Source: Hyphomicrobiales bacterium
Lineage (GTDB): Bacteria; Pseudomonadota; Alphaproteobacteria; Rhizobiales; Xanthobacteraceae
Assembly (NCBI GenBank): GCA_019075925.1
Contig: JAGXAC010000002.1
Coordinates: 1 to 50,453 of the forward strand
DNA: 50,453 bases
Direction of reading: 5' to 3'
Position 1 is the stretch's first letter; every line of letters begins with the position of its first letter. Below, piece by piece: positions 22,651 through 32,497 of the stretch. Below the pieces are notes generated by a model that was not told the DNA's origin, ran no database searches, and saw nothing but the letters and a program-made list of their open reading frames with translations. A program made the position numbers and the translations under genes.

Positions 22651-24810
22651 ATGTTCGAATCGCCGCGCCAGATTCAATCGGCAAACGCCGGGACCGCCAC
22701 CGTCCCGGTCGGCCTTGCGCCGGCCGGAGAGATCGATTTTCGGAAACTCGTGTCGATACTTTGGGAGGGCCGCGCGACCATCGCGTGGACCACCATCGCT
22801 TCGCTCGTTGCCGCGATACTATTCGTGGTCGTAGTGCCGCACCGCTATACCGCGGTCACCCAGATTCTTATCGAACCGACCGACTTGCGCGCCGTCAACA
22901 CCGACATCAACGCCAATCAGACCAATAACGAAGTGGCGGTCCTGCAAGTGGAAAGCCAGGTTCGGGTCTTGATGTCGGATAGCGTGCTCGGGCGCGTCGT
23001 CAAGGCTGAAATGCTTGACCGCGATCCGGAATTCGTCGGCCGCTGGTTCGGTACCGGCGCCGACAGTACCACCGCCGCCATCAACGCGCTCAAGCACAGC
23101 ATCTCGGTCAAGCGTGCCGAGCGCACCTACGTGGTCGACGTAAGCGTTACCGCGCGCGAGCCCGCCAAGGCGACACGCATCGCCAACGCCATCGCTCAGG
23201 CCTACCTGACCGAACAAACCAACGTCCGCTCGAACGCCGCCCGCCAGATTTCACAATCGCTGTCCGCGCGTCTCAACGAACTCAAGGAGCGCGTCCGCCA
23301 GGCGGAGGACCGCGCCGAAGCCTACAAGGCAAGCCACAATATCGTCGGTGTGAACGGACAACTGGTCGACGAGCAACAGCTGTCCGAGGTCAACAACCAG
23401 CTTGCGCAGGCACGCGCGCGTACTGCCGCAGCGAAGGCGCGCTACGATCAAATTCAGCAAGTACAATCGGCCAAGGGCGAAATCGGCGCGTTCCCGGAAG
23501 CGATTCAGTCGCAAACAATCACCGCGTTGCGCAGCCAATACGCCGAAGTTATGCGCCGCGAGGCCGAGCAAACCACGTCGCTCGGCGCCCGCCATCCCGC
23601 GGTGATCGAAATTCAGGCACAAGCCGACCGATTGCGGCGCATGATCGATGACGAGGTCCGGCGGGTCGCGCTTTCGGCGCGCAGCGACTATGAGAGCGCC
23701 CGCGCCAACGAAGCGGCGGTTGCCGCCAACCTGGAGAAACTCAAAGGCACCGCGATCACCACCAACGAAGCGATGGTGACGTTGCGCGAACTCGAACGCG
23801 ACGTGCTGGCAAGCCGCGCAGTATATGAGGCATTTTTGGTCCGCGCGCGCGAAACCGGCGAGCAGGAGCGGCTCGACACCAAGAACATCCGGATCATCTC
23901 CCGGGCCGAAATACCGTTGCGCCGCAGCTTCCCGCCGTCGAGCCTGCTGCTCGCGATTGCCGGAATGCTGTTCGGGGTGCTGGCCGGCAGCGGCATGGTC
24001 GTCATGCAGGAATTATACGAGGTACCATCGCCGCACGCCTACGGGACCGGCAATGCAGCGCGCGGGGGTGCGGCGGCCGGCATGCTGGGCGGCAAGCTCT
24101 TCCGCACCATCACGCAGGCCTGGCCCTCGATCAAGCTGTCATCTCCCCCGATACCGGTGCTCGCGGTTTTGCCGAATGTCGACGTTTCGTTCGGCCTCGA
24201 TGCCGCCGAGGACTCGAAATCGCGCTTCGCGATCGAGCTTCGCAAGGTGCTGAAGGCCGTGCACGCCGACCATGCCGGCCGCGAACATCCCAGCATTCTC
24301 GTCGTCGCCTGCGATGACCAGGACGACACGGTGTCGGTCGCGCTCACACTTGCCGCCGTCGCCGCGTCCACGCAACGCGTGCTGCTGATCGACGCCGATT
24401 TGGAACGCCGGACGCTGTCGGCAATCGACGCCGACCAGAACGATGCCGGATTGGTCGATGTCGCGACCGGCCGGCGCCAGCTTGCGGACGTCATCGTTCG
24501 CGATCAGCAAACCAATATCAATCTGGTGTCGTTTGTGTCGCCGAGCAGCCGCCGTGACCGCCGGATCAGCGAAACCGACGTCAGACGCGCATTCGATCAG
24601 GTCAAACGCTTCGACATGGTGATCGTCGCTGCGGTCGACCTGACGCGTGATCCCAGCACGAGCTTCTTTGCCGGCCTTGTCGACCATATCGTGGTCGTGG
24701 CCCGTACCGATGAGCCCTATGAAGGCCCCGTCAAGCGATTCGTTTCGCGCCTCGGCGTCGATGCGCGCAAGGTACGCGGCGCCGTGCTCACCGGCGCCAA
24801 ATCCGCGTGA
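22651..24810 (+). CDS. Wzz/GumC-type polysaccharide co-polymerase with degenerate BY-kinase-like domain
   Basis: A 719-residue inner-membrane protein that controls chain length or export of an exopolysaccharide. Residues about 28-130 are the Wzz domain with a first membrane segment (IAWTTIASLVAAILFVVVV). A long periplasmic coiled coil (about 190-400) and a GNVR-like segment follow, then a second membrane segment (LLLAIAGMLFGVLAGSGMVV). The cytoplasmic domain resembles the ExoP/Wzc BY-kinase: Walker A' VLLIDADLERR is present, but the P-loop position reads VVACDDQDDTVSVALTLA and lacks GxxxxGKS/T. No tyrosine cluster ends the chain. It probably has a structural rather than catalytic role. The stop overlaps the next start by four bases. 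Confidence 0.85.
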   Translation: MFESPRQIQSANAGTATVPVGLAPAGEIDFRKLVSILWEGRATIAWTTIASLVAAILFVVVVPHRYTAVTQILIEPTDLRAVNTDINANQTNNEVAVLQVESQVRVLMSDSVLGRVVKAEMLDRDPEFVGRWFGTGADSTTAAINALKHSISVKRAERTYVVDVSVTAREPAKATRIANAIAQAYLTEQTNVRSNAARQISQSLSARLNELKERVRQAEDRAEAYKASHNIVGVNGQLVDEQQLSEVNNQLAQARARTAAAKARYDQIQQVQSAKGEIGAFPEAIQSQTITALRSQYAEVMRREAEQTTSLGARHPAVIEIQAQADRLRRMIDDEVRRVALSARSDYESARANEAAVAANLEKLKGTAITTNEAMVTLRELERDVLASRAVYEAFLVRARETGEQERLDTKNIRIISRAEIPLRRSFPPSSLLLAIAGMLFGVLAGSGMVVMQELYEVPSPHAYGTGNAARGGAAAGMLGGKLFRTITQAWPSIKLSSPPIPVLAVLPNVDVSFGLDAAEDSKSRFAIELRKVLKAVHADHAGREHPSILVVACDDQDDTVSVALTLAAVAASTQRVLLIDADLERRTLSAIDADQNDAGLVDVATGRRQLADVIVRDQQTNINLVSFVSPSSRRDRRISETDVRRAFDQVKRFDMVIVAAVDLTRDPSTSFFAGLVDHIVVVARTDEPYEGPVKRFVSRLGVDARKVRGAVLTGAKSA

Positions 24811-26153
24811 ATGCTGCGTTCGGTACGCCGTCAACGACACGTTCAGGAATCTTCGTCTTGGCACAGCGCGGCGTTATTTCGACGGATCTTCGCCCTGCCG
24901 GCGCGGCGATTTCGCCCGACTGGTTGATCCGCAGTCTCCTTCTCGGCGCGACCTTTCTGCTGTTGTGGATATCGTTCCTGCCGTTCCCGGACCGGTCGTT
25001 GCCGCCCGAGGTTGCCGAGCAAGGCAGCATCGTCAACCAGATCGGCTATTCGCTGCTTTTTGTCGTCCTCGCCGCCTGGTGCGTCGTCCACGAGCCGTCC
25101 CGTTTGCTGCCGCTGGTGCGGCCGACGCTTGTCGCCGTGTTGTTATGGCTCGCGATATCCGTCGCGGCATCCTGGGATCCGTCGCTCTCCGCCCGACGTC
25201 TCATGTTCACATTGCTGACGATCGGCATTGCCGCCATCGTCGTGTTGTTGCCGAAGAACGTTCGCCATTTCGGCGATGTGCTGGCGGCGGTGTCCCTGAT
25301 CGTCTTGGCCGCCTGCTACATCGGTATCTTTGTCGCCCCGTCGCTTGCGATTCATCAGCCGACTGACTTCACCGACATCGAGCTGGCCGGCGACTGGCGC
25401 GGCATATTCGGCCATAAAAACGAGGCAAGCGCCGCCATGGTCCTGTTCGTATTCATCGGGCTGTTTGTCGCGCGCGTGCGGAGCATGGCAATCGGCCTGT
25501 TCATCGTTGCGCTGTCGTTCGTATTCCTCGTCTTCACGCACTCCAAGACGTCGATCCTCATGCTGCCGCTGACGCTTGCCGTGGCGGCGCTGCTACCGCG
25601 CATTCGCCGGCCGTTTGTCGGCGTCGCGTTTGCGCTCTCGATCGCGGTCGGGTTCAACTTATTTTCCGTTGGCTCGATCTATATCGAGCCGATCCGTAAT
25701 CTCCTCGACGCAACGATGGCCGATCCTTCCTTCACCGGCCGGACCGATATTTGGGAATTCGCTATCAGCCGCCTCGCGCAACATCCCTTTGTCGGCTACG
25801 GCTTTGCCGCATTCTGGAATACGCCTGAAGTCATTTATGGAATGAAGGAAAACTGGGCCAATACGGCAAGCCACGCGCACAACGGCTACCTCGACCTCGC
25901 CATCACAATCGGCATTCCGGGCGCCATTCTCGTCGTCGTCTGGCTGGTCGTGCTGCCGATCCTGGACTTTTACCGCTCCCCGCACGAAACCGCTGTGGCG
26001 CCGCTGGAGACGTTGTTTTTGCGGGTCTGTCTTTTCGCGGCCTATGCCTCTTGTTTCGAGAGCAGGCTGTTGCAGGAGGGAACCGGCGGATTCTTCCTGT
26101 TTACCGCGGCATTCGGCCTGCGCCTGCTTTCTGTGTCGCGCGCAGCGATCTGA
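24807..26153 (+). CDS. O-antigen ligase/polymerase (Wzy/ExoQ-like) membrane protein
   Basis: A 448-residue protein with about 10-12 membrane segments. The Wzy_C-type periplasmic loop has TGRTDIWEFA, FVGYGFAAFW and SHAHNGYLDL, the motifs shared by ExoQ, WaaL and Wzy proteins. In an exopolysaccharide locus the likely job is polymerising lipid-linked repeat units in the periplasm. The GTG at 24807 overlaps the stop of the co-polymerase gene (GTGA), indicating coupling to it, the usual functional partner. The 94 bases after it hold no clear terminator. Confidence 0.85.
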   Translation: MNAAFGTPSTTRSGIFVLAQRGVISTDLRPAGAAISPDWLIRSLLLGATFLLLWISFLPFPDRSLPPEVAEQGSIVNQIGYSLLFVVLAAWCVVHEPSRLLPLVRPTLVAVLLWLAISVAASWDPSLSARRLMFTLLTIGIAAIVVLLPKNVRHFGDVLAAVSLIVLAACYIGIFVAPSLAIHQPTDFTDIELAGDWRGIFGHKNEASAAMVLFVFIGLFVARVRSMAIGLFIVALSFVFLVFTHSKTSILMLPLTLAVAALLPRIRRPFVGVAFALSIAVGFNLFSVGSIYIEPIRNLLDATMADPSFTGRTDIWEFAISRLAQHPFVGYGFAAFWNTPEVIYGMKENWANTASHAHNGYLDLAITIGIPGAILVVVWLVVLPILDFYRSPHETAVAPLETLFLRVCLFAAYASCFESRLLQEGTGGFFLFTAAFGLRLLSVSRAAI

Positions 26154-26247
26154 GGCGGGCGAAAGCATCTCCTGAAACGGCCGGCGGCTTAACGTTACCG
26201 GACTATTGGCTTTGTGCTTGCACCGTCTCGGCGACTACGTTGCCGGC

Positions 26248-27219
26248 ATGGATGGTTCCGGCAGCGCGTGCACGGTCGGCTTGATCACGCCGACTTACCG
26301 CCCCGATCTCGAACGCTGCGCGCTATTGTGCGAAAGCGTCGATCGGCACGTTACCTCCTTCGCGCGACACTATCTCATCGTCGCTGACGACGAGGTACCC
26401 CTGTTCGCCCAATTCACGAGCCGGCGGCGCCAGGTCGTGCCGGTGTCAAGATTTTTGCCGCGCTGGCTCAAGCCCATGCCGGCCTTTATCGAACGAAACC
26501 ACCGGCGATATTGGTGGTCGTTGCGGTCCGCTCCGGTTAACGGCTGGCTCGTCCAGCAATTCGCGAAAATCGCCGCTGCCAGTTCGATACCCGAGCATCG
26601 AGCCTGCATGATCGACTCCGACGTCGTATTTTTTCGCAGCTTCGACGCATCGAATCCGTTGCGGACCGGCACGCGGCCGCCGCTTTACTTCAGACCGCGC
26701 GAAGTCGCCGCTGACGCACCGTTGCATGCGCGCTGGGTCGCTTCGAGCCACCGGCTGCTTGGACTGCCCCCGCCGGTTTTTCCGGCCGACGACTTTATCG
26801 GTCACGTCATCTATTGGGATCGTCAAACGGTGCGAGCGATGACGGCGCGGATCGAGACCGTAACCGGAGCAGAATGGGTCGAGGCCCTGTGCCGGGAGCG
26901 ATCGGTTTCCGAATACATGCTGTACGGCTATTTCGTCTGCAACAATTCGGTCGCCATGCAACGCCACCGACTGACCGCAGCGACGCCTTGCGTCAGTTAT
27001 TGGGACGACGTGCCGCTCGACGAAGCGGCTATCGAAGGCATGCTGCGCGGCGCCGGCGCCGATCGCGCGGCGTTCTCGGCGCAATCGATTTCCGGCACAC
27101 CGGTGTCGCGCATTCGCGCGGTGCTTCGCCGGCTGCAGAACGACACTGCCGGACGGTCGGCCTCGCTCGCCCCCGCTATCGAGACCGCCGACGAACATCC
27201 CGCGCCAGCGGACCGATAG
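26248..27219 (+). CDS. DUF6492-type glycosyltransferase-like protein
   Basis: A 323-residue protein. It begins ACTVGLITPTYRPDLERCALLCES, the entry strand of a GT-A fold (shown as VGLITPTYRPDLERC), and has a DxD-like metal site in CMIDSDVVFFRSFD. The pattern of ITPTY at the start, the KP..FIERNHRRYWW segment and IDSDVVF is that of the DUF6492 glycosyltransferase-like family found in polysaccharide loci. It probably adds one sugar to the repeat unit, with unknown specificity. The ATG at 26248 is preferred over TTG at 26206. The 160 bases before the next gene are AT-rich and likely hold a promoter. Confidence 0.65.
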   Translation: MDGSGSACTVGLITPTYRPDLERCALLCESVDRHVTSFARHYLIVADDEVPLFAQFTSRRRQVVPVSRFLPRWLKPMPAFIERNHRRYWWSLRSAPVNGWLVQQFAKIAAASSIPEHRACMIDSDVVFFRSFDASNPLRTGTRPPLYFRPREVAADAPLHARWVASSHRLLGLPPPVFPADDFIGHVIYWDRQTVRAMTARIETVTGAEWVEALCRERSVSEYMLYGYFVCNNSVAMQRHRLTAATPCVSYWDDVPLDEAAIEGMLRGAGADRAAFSAQSISGTPVSRIRAVLRRLQNDTAGRSASLAPAIETADEHPAPADR

Positions 27220-27379
27220 CTCGATCGAAGCGGGTTGTCGCCACCGCGCAGAGCGCCGCGAAGGGTTATTGGCGGGTAACGAATTTTCCGTCCCCGCGGT
27301 CGCTTCCGCTTAATCCTAATGTCTAATTTACCTTTGTTTTCTGTAGCTTAGCGATTAAGTATATGCAGGAGCCCAAGCC

Positions 27380-28225
27380 ATGACGCCTGTATCGGACCAC
27401 GTTTGTTTTGACGTGGCTGCCGACCGACCGCGGACGATACCCGTCGCCGCCATCGGCGGCCTGCCGATTGCGGTGATCGATCGCGCCACGTCGGCGGAAT
27501 TGATGGTTGAGCTAGCTCTCAGCCGGCGCGACGTTGCGCGGCCGCCCGTCGTCATGACCTCGGCGAACGGCCAGGTGCTGTCGCTGTGCGCGCGCCAACC
27601 GGACATCCGCAAGCTTTTTCTCGACGCCGACCTCATCCATGCGGACGGCATGCCGCTGGTGTTGGTGTCACGCCTGTTTCACAAAACACCGTTGCCAGAG
27701 CGGGTCTGCACGACCGACCTTTTTCACGACGTCGCCGCGGTGGCGCAGCAGCGCGGCGCGCGGTTTTTCATGCTTGGCGCGACGCAGTCGGTCGCGACAC
27801 AAGCAGCGCAGCGCACGCGGGAGCTTTATCCAGATCTCCAGATCGTCGGCTACCGAGGCGGCTATCTGCGCCGAGACAACGACGAAGACGAAATCATCGA
27901 TACCATCAATGCCGCGCAGCCCGATATCCTCTGGTTGGGTCTAGGGGTGCCGCTTGAACAGACCTTCGCCATGCGCAATCGGGACCGGTTGCAAGGCGTG
28001 GGACTGATCAAGACCTCCGGCGGCTTGTTCGACTACATCGCCGGGAAAAATTCGCGCGCTCCGGCCTGGATGCAGAAGGCCGGGCTCGAATGGGCCTATC
28101 GGACTTTCCTTGAGCCGCGGCGTCTCGCCGGCCGCTATTTCGTCACCAACCCGCACGCGCTGTTTTTGCTTCTCACCCGGACAAAGCAAGCCGGCCAACC
28201 GGCGTGGGACCGTACCGGTGAGTAA
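27380..28225 (+). CDS. WecG/TagA/CpsF-family glycosyltransferase
   Basis: A 281-residue GT26 enzyme. Family motifs include VMTSANGQVLSLCAR, LIHADGMPLV (catalytic Asp), FFMLGATQSV, GYRGGYL, ILWLGLGVPLEQ and TSGGLFDYIAGKNSRAPAWM. GT26 enzymes transfer N-acetylmannosamine(uronate) or a related sugar onto a polyprenyl-diphosphate-linked GlcNAc at the cytoplasmic face. That makes it probably the second step in repeat-unit assembly here. The following glycosyltransferase starts at a GTG eight bases inside its end. Confidence 0.9.
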   Translation: MTPVSDHVCFDVAADRPRTIPVAAIGGLPIAVIDRATSAELMVELALSRRDVARPPVVMTSANGQVLSLCARQPDIRKLFLDADLIHADGMPLVLVSRLFHKTPLPERVCTTDLFHDVAAVAQQRGARFFMLGATQSVATQAAQRTRELYPDLQIVGYRGGYLRRDNDEDEIIDTINAAQPDILWLGLGVPLEQTFAMRNRDRLQGVGLIKTSGGLFDYIAGKNSRAPAWMQKAGLEWAYRTFLEPRRLAGRYFVTNPHALFLLLTRTKQAGQPAWDRTGE

Positions 28226-29156
28226 TTCAATAACGCCCTCGGTATGCCTTTGCGTCCCGACATTCCGGCGGCCAGCCGGACTGCGCAAGCTATTGGCGCA
28301 TATCGAGCGATCGAACTACGCCGGGGCGACGACCGTCATCGTCGTCGACAACGACGCCGAGAACCGCGCCGGAACTGCCGTCGTGGAATCGGTCGCGCCG
28401 ACCTTTCGCTTCCCGATCGTCTGCTCGGTCGAACCGCGCCGTGGCCACACCTACGCGTACAATACCGCCTTCGCGAGCGCGTGCCGCGCCGTTCCCCCGC
28501 CCGATTACATTGCGGTACTCGACGACGACGAATACCCGGAGCCGAATTGGCTTGTCGAACTGATGGCGGCGGCGCGCGCTTACGAGGCCGACATCGTCGG
28601 CGGTCCGGTGTTCCCGGTTTTCGATACGCCGGACCACTGGCTTGCCGAAAGCGGCCTTTATGCGCCGGAGCGTCACCCGACCGGGCGGGTGCCAATGATT
28701 TACGGCGCCGGCAACATGTTGATCCGGCGCACGGTGCTCGAACAATACCTCGACGAGCCTTTCGACCATGCCTTCGCGTTCACCGGCGGCAGCGACAGCG
28801 AATTCTTCCGGCGCTGTCAGGCGGACGGCCGTCGTTTCGCCTGGGCCGACGATGCGCATGTGTTCGAAACCACGCCGCCATCGCGCACGACCGTCGGTTA
28901 TCTGCTGCGGCGGAAGTTCCGCACCGGCACCGAAGCAACGCGTATCGACCATCAATTGTCCGGCGGAGTTCGCGCGGTCCTGCGCCATTGGTGCAAGGGG
29001 CTCGGCCTCCTCGGCCTCGGCATTTTGTCGCTGCCGGCGGCGGCGTGGGGCGGCCGTCGCGCCGTCATGAACAGCCTGATCTGGGCCGCCCGCGGCGTCG
29101 GCTACATCGCGGCGGAATTTGGCATCTTTTACGAGGAGTACCGCAATCCGCGTTAA
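28218..29156 (+). CDS. Family 2 glycosyltransferase
   Basis: A 312-residue GT-A fold enzyme. It starts with SVCLCVPTFRRPAGLRKLL, shows VIVVDNDAEN, the metal-binding DDDEYPEPNWLVEL (DxD) and a possible catalytic GGSDSEFFRRC near residue 190. The C-terminus has one or two hydrophobic helices (LLGLGILSLPAAAWGG), suggesting attachment to the membrane. The GTG at 28218 overlaps the WecG-type gene by eight bases; the longer frame lies inside that gene. It likely adds a further sugar to the repeat unit. The donor sugar cannot be told. Confidence 0.85.
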   Translation: MSNSITPSVCLCVPTFRRPAGLRKLLAHIERSNYAGATTVIVVDNDAENRAGTAVVESVAPTFRFPIVCSVEPRRGHTYAYNTAFASACRAVPPPDYIAVLDDDEYPEPNWLVELMAAARAYEADIVGGPVFPVFDTPDHWLAESGLYAPERHPTGRVPMIYGAGNMLIRRTVLEQYLDEPFDHAFAFTGGSDSEFFRRCQADGRRFAWADDAHVFETTPPSRTTVGYLLRRKFRTGTEATRIDHQLSGGVRAVLRHWCKGLGLLGLGILSLPAAAWGGRRAVMNSLIWAARGVGYIAAEFGIFYEEYRNPR

Positions 29157-29311
29157 CGGCCGCCGGGGCGGCGCACACCGGCGGCATCGCGCCGGCCGCA
29201 CGGCGAACGCTCGGCCGCCGCGGTTCCTCGTAGCCCGCCGGGGTTAACACTAATTCCAGCGTTGATTTCTTTGTCGCACCAGAAACGCCTAAACATCGAG
29301 CGGGGTCGGTT

Positions 29312-30553
29312 GTGAGTGTTGGAATGACTGTGCAAATGACAACCGACGTATCGCGGTCGATGCCGGCTGCTGCCGCGCCGCCATTCCAATTCTCCATTGA
29401 CGTCATTGACGGCGGCGACTTGGACCGGGCCGGCTGGCCCTCGATAGCCGATGCTTCAAGCGTGCTGATGCATGTCTATCAGTCGCGCGAGTTTCTCGAT
29501 GTTTGGATGAATACCGTTGGCGACGCGCATTGTGCCCAATCGTTTCTCGTCGTCGTCAAGCATCGCCAGCATGGGCCAGTCTTTTATCTGCCGCTGGTCG
29601 TTGAAAAAAAATTCAACATACGTCTCCTCCGCTTCATGGATGCCGGCGTCTCCGACTTCAATGCGCCGATCGTCGTGCCCGGCGTCGAACTGACACGACA
29701 GGAATTTACCGCGATCTGGCCGATGATCCTGGCGCGGCTGCCGAAGGTGGACGCCATCGACTTGCAGAAAATTTCCACCAACGTGATGGGCTCAACCAAT
29801 CCGCTGACCTATCTCGATTGTGTCCCGCACGGGACAAGCGGCCATGCGATCAACCTGGGCGTGATCTCCTCCAACTTGAACGCGCCCACCTCGGTTGCCC
29901 GGCTGCGCAAGAAATTGCGCCGGGATTTTCGCCGGCTCGGTCAGCTCGGTGAGACGGTTTTCCTGATCAATCCATCGCCGGCCGAGGCCGACGAGATTTT
30001 CACCACGCTGATTAAGTTCAAGCGTCAGAAATACATGGCCACCACCGGCCGTGATTTTCTGGCAATGCCGGGAATCCGCCGCTTTTACCGCGAGATGGCG
30101 GCGCCTCGGCACATCGGCGGCCTCAGCCATATCTCAGCGTTGACCTGCGGCGGTAAGGTCGTTTCCGCGCATCTAGGTTTCACCGGTCACGGCTGCTTCT
30201 ATTACACCTTCCCGGCCTACGACCCGGCCTATCGGCAATACTCGGTGGGTCATATCCTGCTGCAACATCTGATCGACCAATGCCGCGCCGATGGATACGC
30301 GACGTTCGATCTTGGCGAAGGCGACGCGCCGTACAAGGCCAAATTGGCCACCCACGAACTGCCGCTCCGCGATCACGAACATGCACTGAACGCGGCCGGC
30401 CTGTTGTACCTGCAAATGCGCCGCGCGCGACGCTCGCTGACGCCGTCGACCACGCTCGATGCGCAAACCGCGGAGCCGCGCGGTGCGCGCGCGCCGAAAC
30501 CGAACGATTTGCCGCGACGATTGACCGCCCGGCGGAAAGCGACCCAGCCGTGA
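29312..30553 (+). CDS. FemAB/BioF2-like GNAT acyltransferase
   Basis: A 413-residue protein with the double GNAT arrangement of the BioF2-like (CelD/BcsL) family: an N-terminal half with VYQSREFLDVWMN and FYLPLVVEKKF, a central RLRKKLRRDFRRLGQLG helix, and a C-terminal GNAT with TCGGKVVSAHLGF, YYTFPAYDPAYRQYSVGHIL (in parts) and FDLGEGDAPYKAKLA. Members are found in exopolysaccharide and cellulose loci and are thought to acylate sugars or peptidoglycan-linked substrates. ATG codons at 29324 and 29336 are alternative starts. The 155 bases before it hold GGGGTTAACACTAATTCC and probably a promoter. The stop overlaps the next ATG. Confidence 0.78.
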   Translation: MSVGMTVQMTTDVSRSMPAAAAPPFQFSIDVIDGGDLDRAGWPSIADASSVLMHVYQSREFLDVWMNTVGDAHCAQSFLVVVKHRQHGPVFYLPLVVEKKFNIRLLRFMDAGVSDFNAPIVVPGVELTRQEFTAIWPMILARLPKVDAIDLQKISTNVMGSTNPLTYLDCVPHGTSGHAINLGVISSNLNAPTSVARLRKKLRRDFRRLGQLGETVFLINPSPAEADEIFTTLIKFKRQKYMATTGRDFLAMPGIRRFYREMAAPRHIGGLSHISALTCGGKVVSAHLGFTGHGCFYYTFPAYDPAYRQYSVGHILLQHLIDQCRADGYATFDLGEGDAPYKAKLATHELPLRDHEHALNAAGLLYLQMRRARRSLTPSTTLDAQTAEPRGARAPKPNDLPRRLTARRKATQP

Positions 30554-31368
30554 TGTTCGGCGAGCGACCGCAGGAAGTCGATGGAGTCTCGCTGCCGGTG
30601 AAAGTCCGGGGCATGGCGGAGCGTTTCATCGCGCGCTCGGTCCGCCGCAAGACGCTGGCGGTGCAAGACACGCCGCCGATCGTGACCTTTACATTCGACG
30701 ACGTGCCGGTGTCGGCGTGCGAGACCGGCGCCGCCATCCTGGCAAATCACGACATCCGCGGTACTTTTTACGTGGCCGGAGGCGGCTGTGGTGCTGCGAG
30801 CCCGGTCGGGCGGCTCGCATCAATCGACCACCTCAAGGCGATCGCCGCGCACGGCCACGAGATCGGCTGCCACACTTACTCCCATCCCGAAGTCTCGCGC
30901 ATCGGGATCGCTGCGCTCGATGACGAGATCAATCGCAATCGAAGCTTCGTGCATAATATCGACCGGGTGATTGCGTTGCGGAATTTCGCTTATCCGTACG
31001 GCGAGATGTCGGCTCGCGCCAAGCGACATCTCGAAAGCCGCTTCGATTCGTGCCGGTCGGTCCATCCCGGTATCAATAGCGGCAGCATCGATCTCGGCTC
31101 GCTGAAAGCGTGCCCGCTTGAGGGTGCGGCGGTCGACCACGACGGGATCGGCACGCTGATCGCCGAAACCGTCCGTGCGGGCGGTTGGCTGATCCTTTAC
31201 AGCCACGATGTGGCGGAAAAGCCGAGCAAATACGGAGTTACTCCAAAGCTTCTCGACAAGGCGCTGATCGCGGCCAAAACGGCCGGCTGCACCATCGCGA
31301 CAATTGCCGGCGCACTCGACCTCATCCGTGCAACCGCCGACCGGCGGTTGCCGGCCACACGATCGTGA
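30553..31368 (+). CDS. Polysaccharide deacetylase (NodB/CE4 family)
   Basis: A 271-residue enzyme. The NodB motifs are visible: VTFTFDDVPVSA (catalytic Asp and metal Asp), GHEIGCHTYSHPEVSR (metal-binding H-x3-H), FAYPYGEMS, and ILYSHDV near the end. CE4 enzymes remove N-acetyl groups from amino sugars. In this locus it probably deacetylates hexosamines in the growing polymer or its precursor. There is no signal peptide, so it may work on the cytoplasmic side. The ATG at 30553 shares bases with the preceding stop (TGATG). Confidence 0.86.
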   Translation: MFGERPQEVDGVSLPVKVRGMAERFIARSVRRKTLAVQDTPPIVTFTFDDVPVSACETGAAILANHDIRGTFYVAGGGCGAASPVGRLASIDHLKAIAAHGHEIGCHTYSHPEVSRIGIAALDDEINRNRSFVHNIDRVIALRNFAYPYGEMSARAKRHLESRFDSCRSVHPGINSGSIDLGSLKACPLEGAAVDHDGIGTLIAETVRAGGWLILYSHDVAEKPSKYGVTPKLLDKALIAAKTAGCTIATIAGALDLIRATADRRLPATRS

Positions 31369-31372
31369 CGCC

Positions 31373-32497
31373 ATGCAGGACTTGTTTTTTCCTCCACGCG
31401 ACCCACAGACCGACGGCCAGCTTCAGCGACGGCGGGGCCAGCCGCGCGCACCGATCGTCAACGCCGGCAACAGCCGCCGCGCCACCTGGGACAAGCTGAC
31501 GATTCCCAAAGTCACCGTCGTCATCGCCGCCTACAACGTCGCGCGGTTCATTCGGCAGAGTGTCGAAAGCGCGCTTGCCCAGTCGTTGAACAACATCGAA
31601 GTCATCGTGATCGACGACGGTTCCACCGACAATACCCAGTCGATCCTGCAGACGCTCTCCGACCATCGACTCGTCCTGCTTCGTCAGGAAAATAGCGGCG
31701 TCAGCGCCGCGCGCAACGTTGGGCTTGCATTGGCGCGCTCGCCATACGTCTTCTTTCTCGATGGCGACGACATCCTGACGCCGGACGCGCTTGCCTGCAT
31801 GGTCGCAACGCTTGAGCACATGCCCGAGCGCATCGCTTGCTTCGGCCATCACATTAAAATCTCGGAGGATGGCGCAGAACTGTCGACTCGCTCTTATCTC
31901 CGCTGGAAAATGTTTCCGGCCGGCGACACGCTGCGCAATCTGATTGCGAAAAACTTCATTTCCGGCGCCATTTGCGTGCGCACGGAAGCCGCGCGCGCGA
32001 TCGGAGGCTTTAATGCGGCGCTGTCACTGGGCGAGGATTGGGAGTTCTGGTGCCGCCTCGCCACGCTCGGCGACTTCGTGGCGATGCCCGACGAGGTCAT
32101 CCTTTTTTATCGTCAGCGCTTCAGCAGTGCGAGCTACAAGCTGCGCGAATCTCCGGTTCGTCCGAATTGCGAAGCCATCGATGCGATTTACGCAAACCCG
32201 ACCATCCGGCAATGTTTTTCCCCCGCCGAATTGACGCGGCGGCGGCGGCTCGCCGAGATCGATTCGTTCTGGGCCGGGGCCCGCAACCAGTACGTTCAAG
32301 GCCAGATGCTCGGCTTCCTGGCTTATTTGGCGATCGGCGCATTGCGCTATCCCGACAGCATATTGCGCCCGCGCCTCGTTTATCTGTTTTTTCGCGGGCT
32401 GAAGCAGCACGTCAATCGCACGGCGCATTCCCGGGATAAATCGTCTTTCGCCGGCACCATCGGACACGGCGCCCATAACCAGGGTGTCGAGCCGTGA
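31373..32497 (+). CDS. Family 2 glycosyltransferase
   Basis: A 374-residue GT2 enzyme: KVTVVIAAYNVARFIRQSVES, EVIVIDDGSTDNTQ, RQENSGVSAARNVGLALA and YVFFLDGDDILTPDAL give the nucleotide-binding and DxD motifs; LSLGEDWEFWCRLA carries the catalytic acidic residues. It probably adds an inner or side-chain sugar of the repeat unit. The first 40 residues are polar and may be an extension. The ATG at 31373 lies five bases after the deacetylase stop and its own stop overlaps the flippase ATG by four, so the set is one transcript. Confidence 0.87.
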   Translation: MQDLFFPPRDPQTDGQLQRRRGQPRAPIVNAGNSRRATWDKLTIPKVTVVIAAYNVARFIRQSVESALAQSLNNIEVIVIDDGSTDNTQSILQTLSDHRLVLLRQENSGVSAARNVGLALARSPYVFFLDGDDILTPDALACMVATLEHMPERIACFGHHIKISEDGAELSTRSYLRWKMFPAGDTLRNLIAKNFISGAICVRTEAARAIGGFNAALSLGEDWEFWCRLATLGDFVAMPDEVILFYRQRFSSASYKLRESPVRPNCEAIDAIYANPTIRQCFSPAELTRRRRLAEIDSFWAGARNQYVQGQMLGFLAYLAIGALRYPDSILRPRLVYLFFRGLKQHVNRTAHSRDKSSFAGTIGHGAHNQGVEP

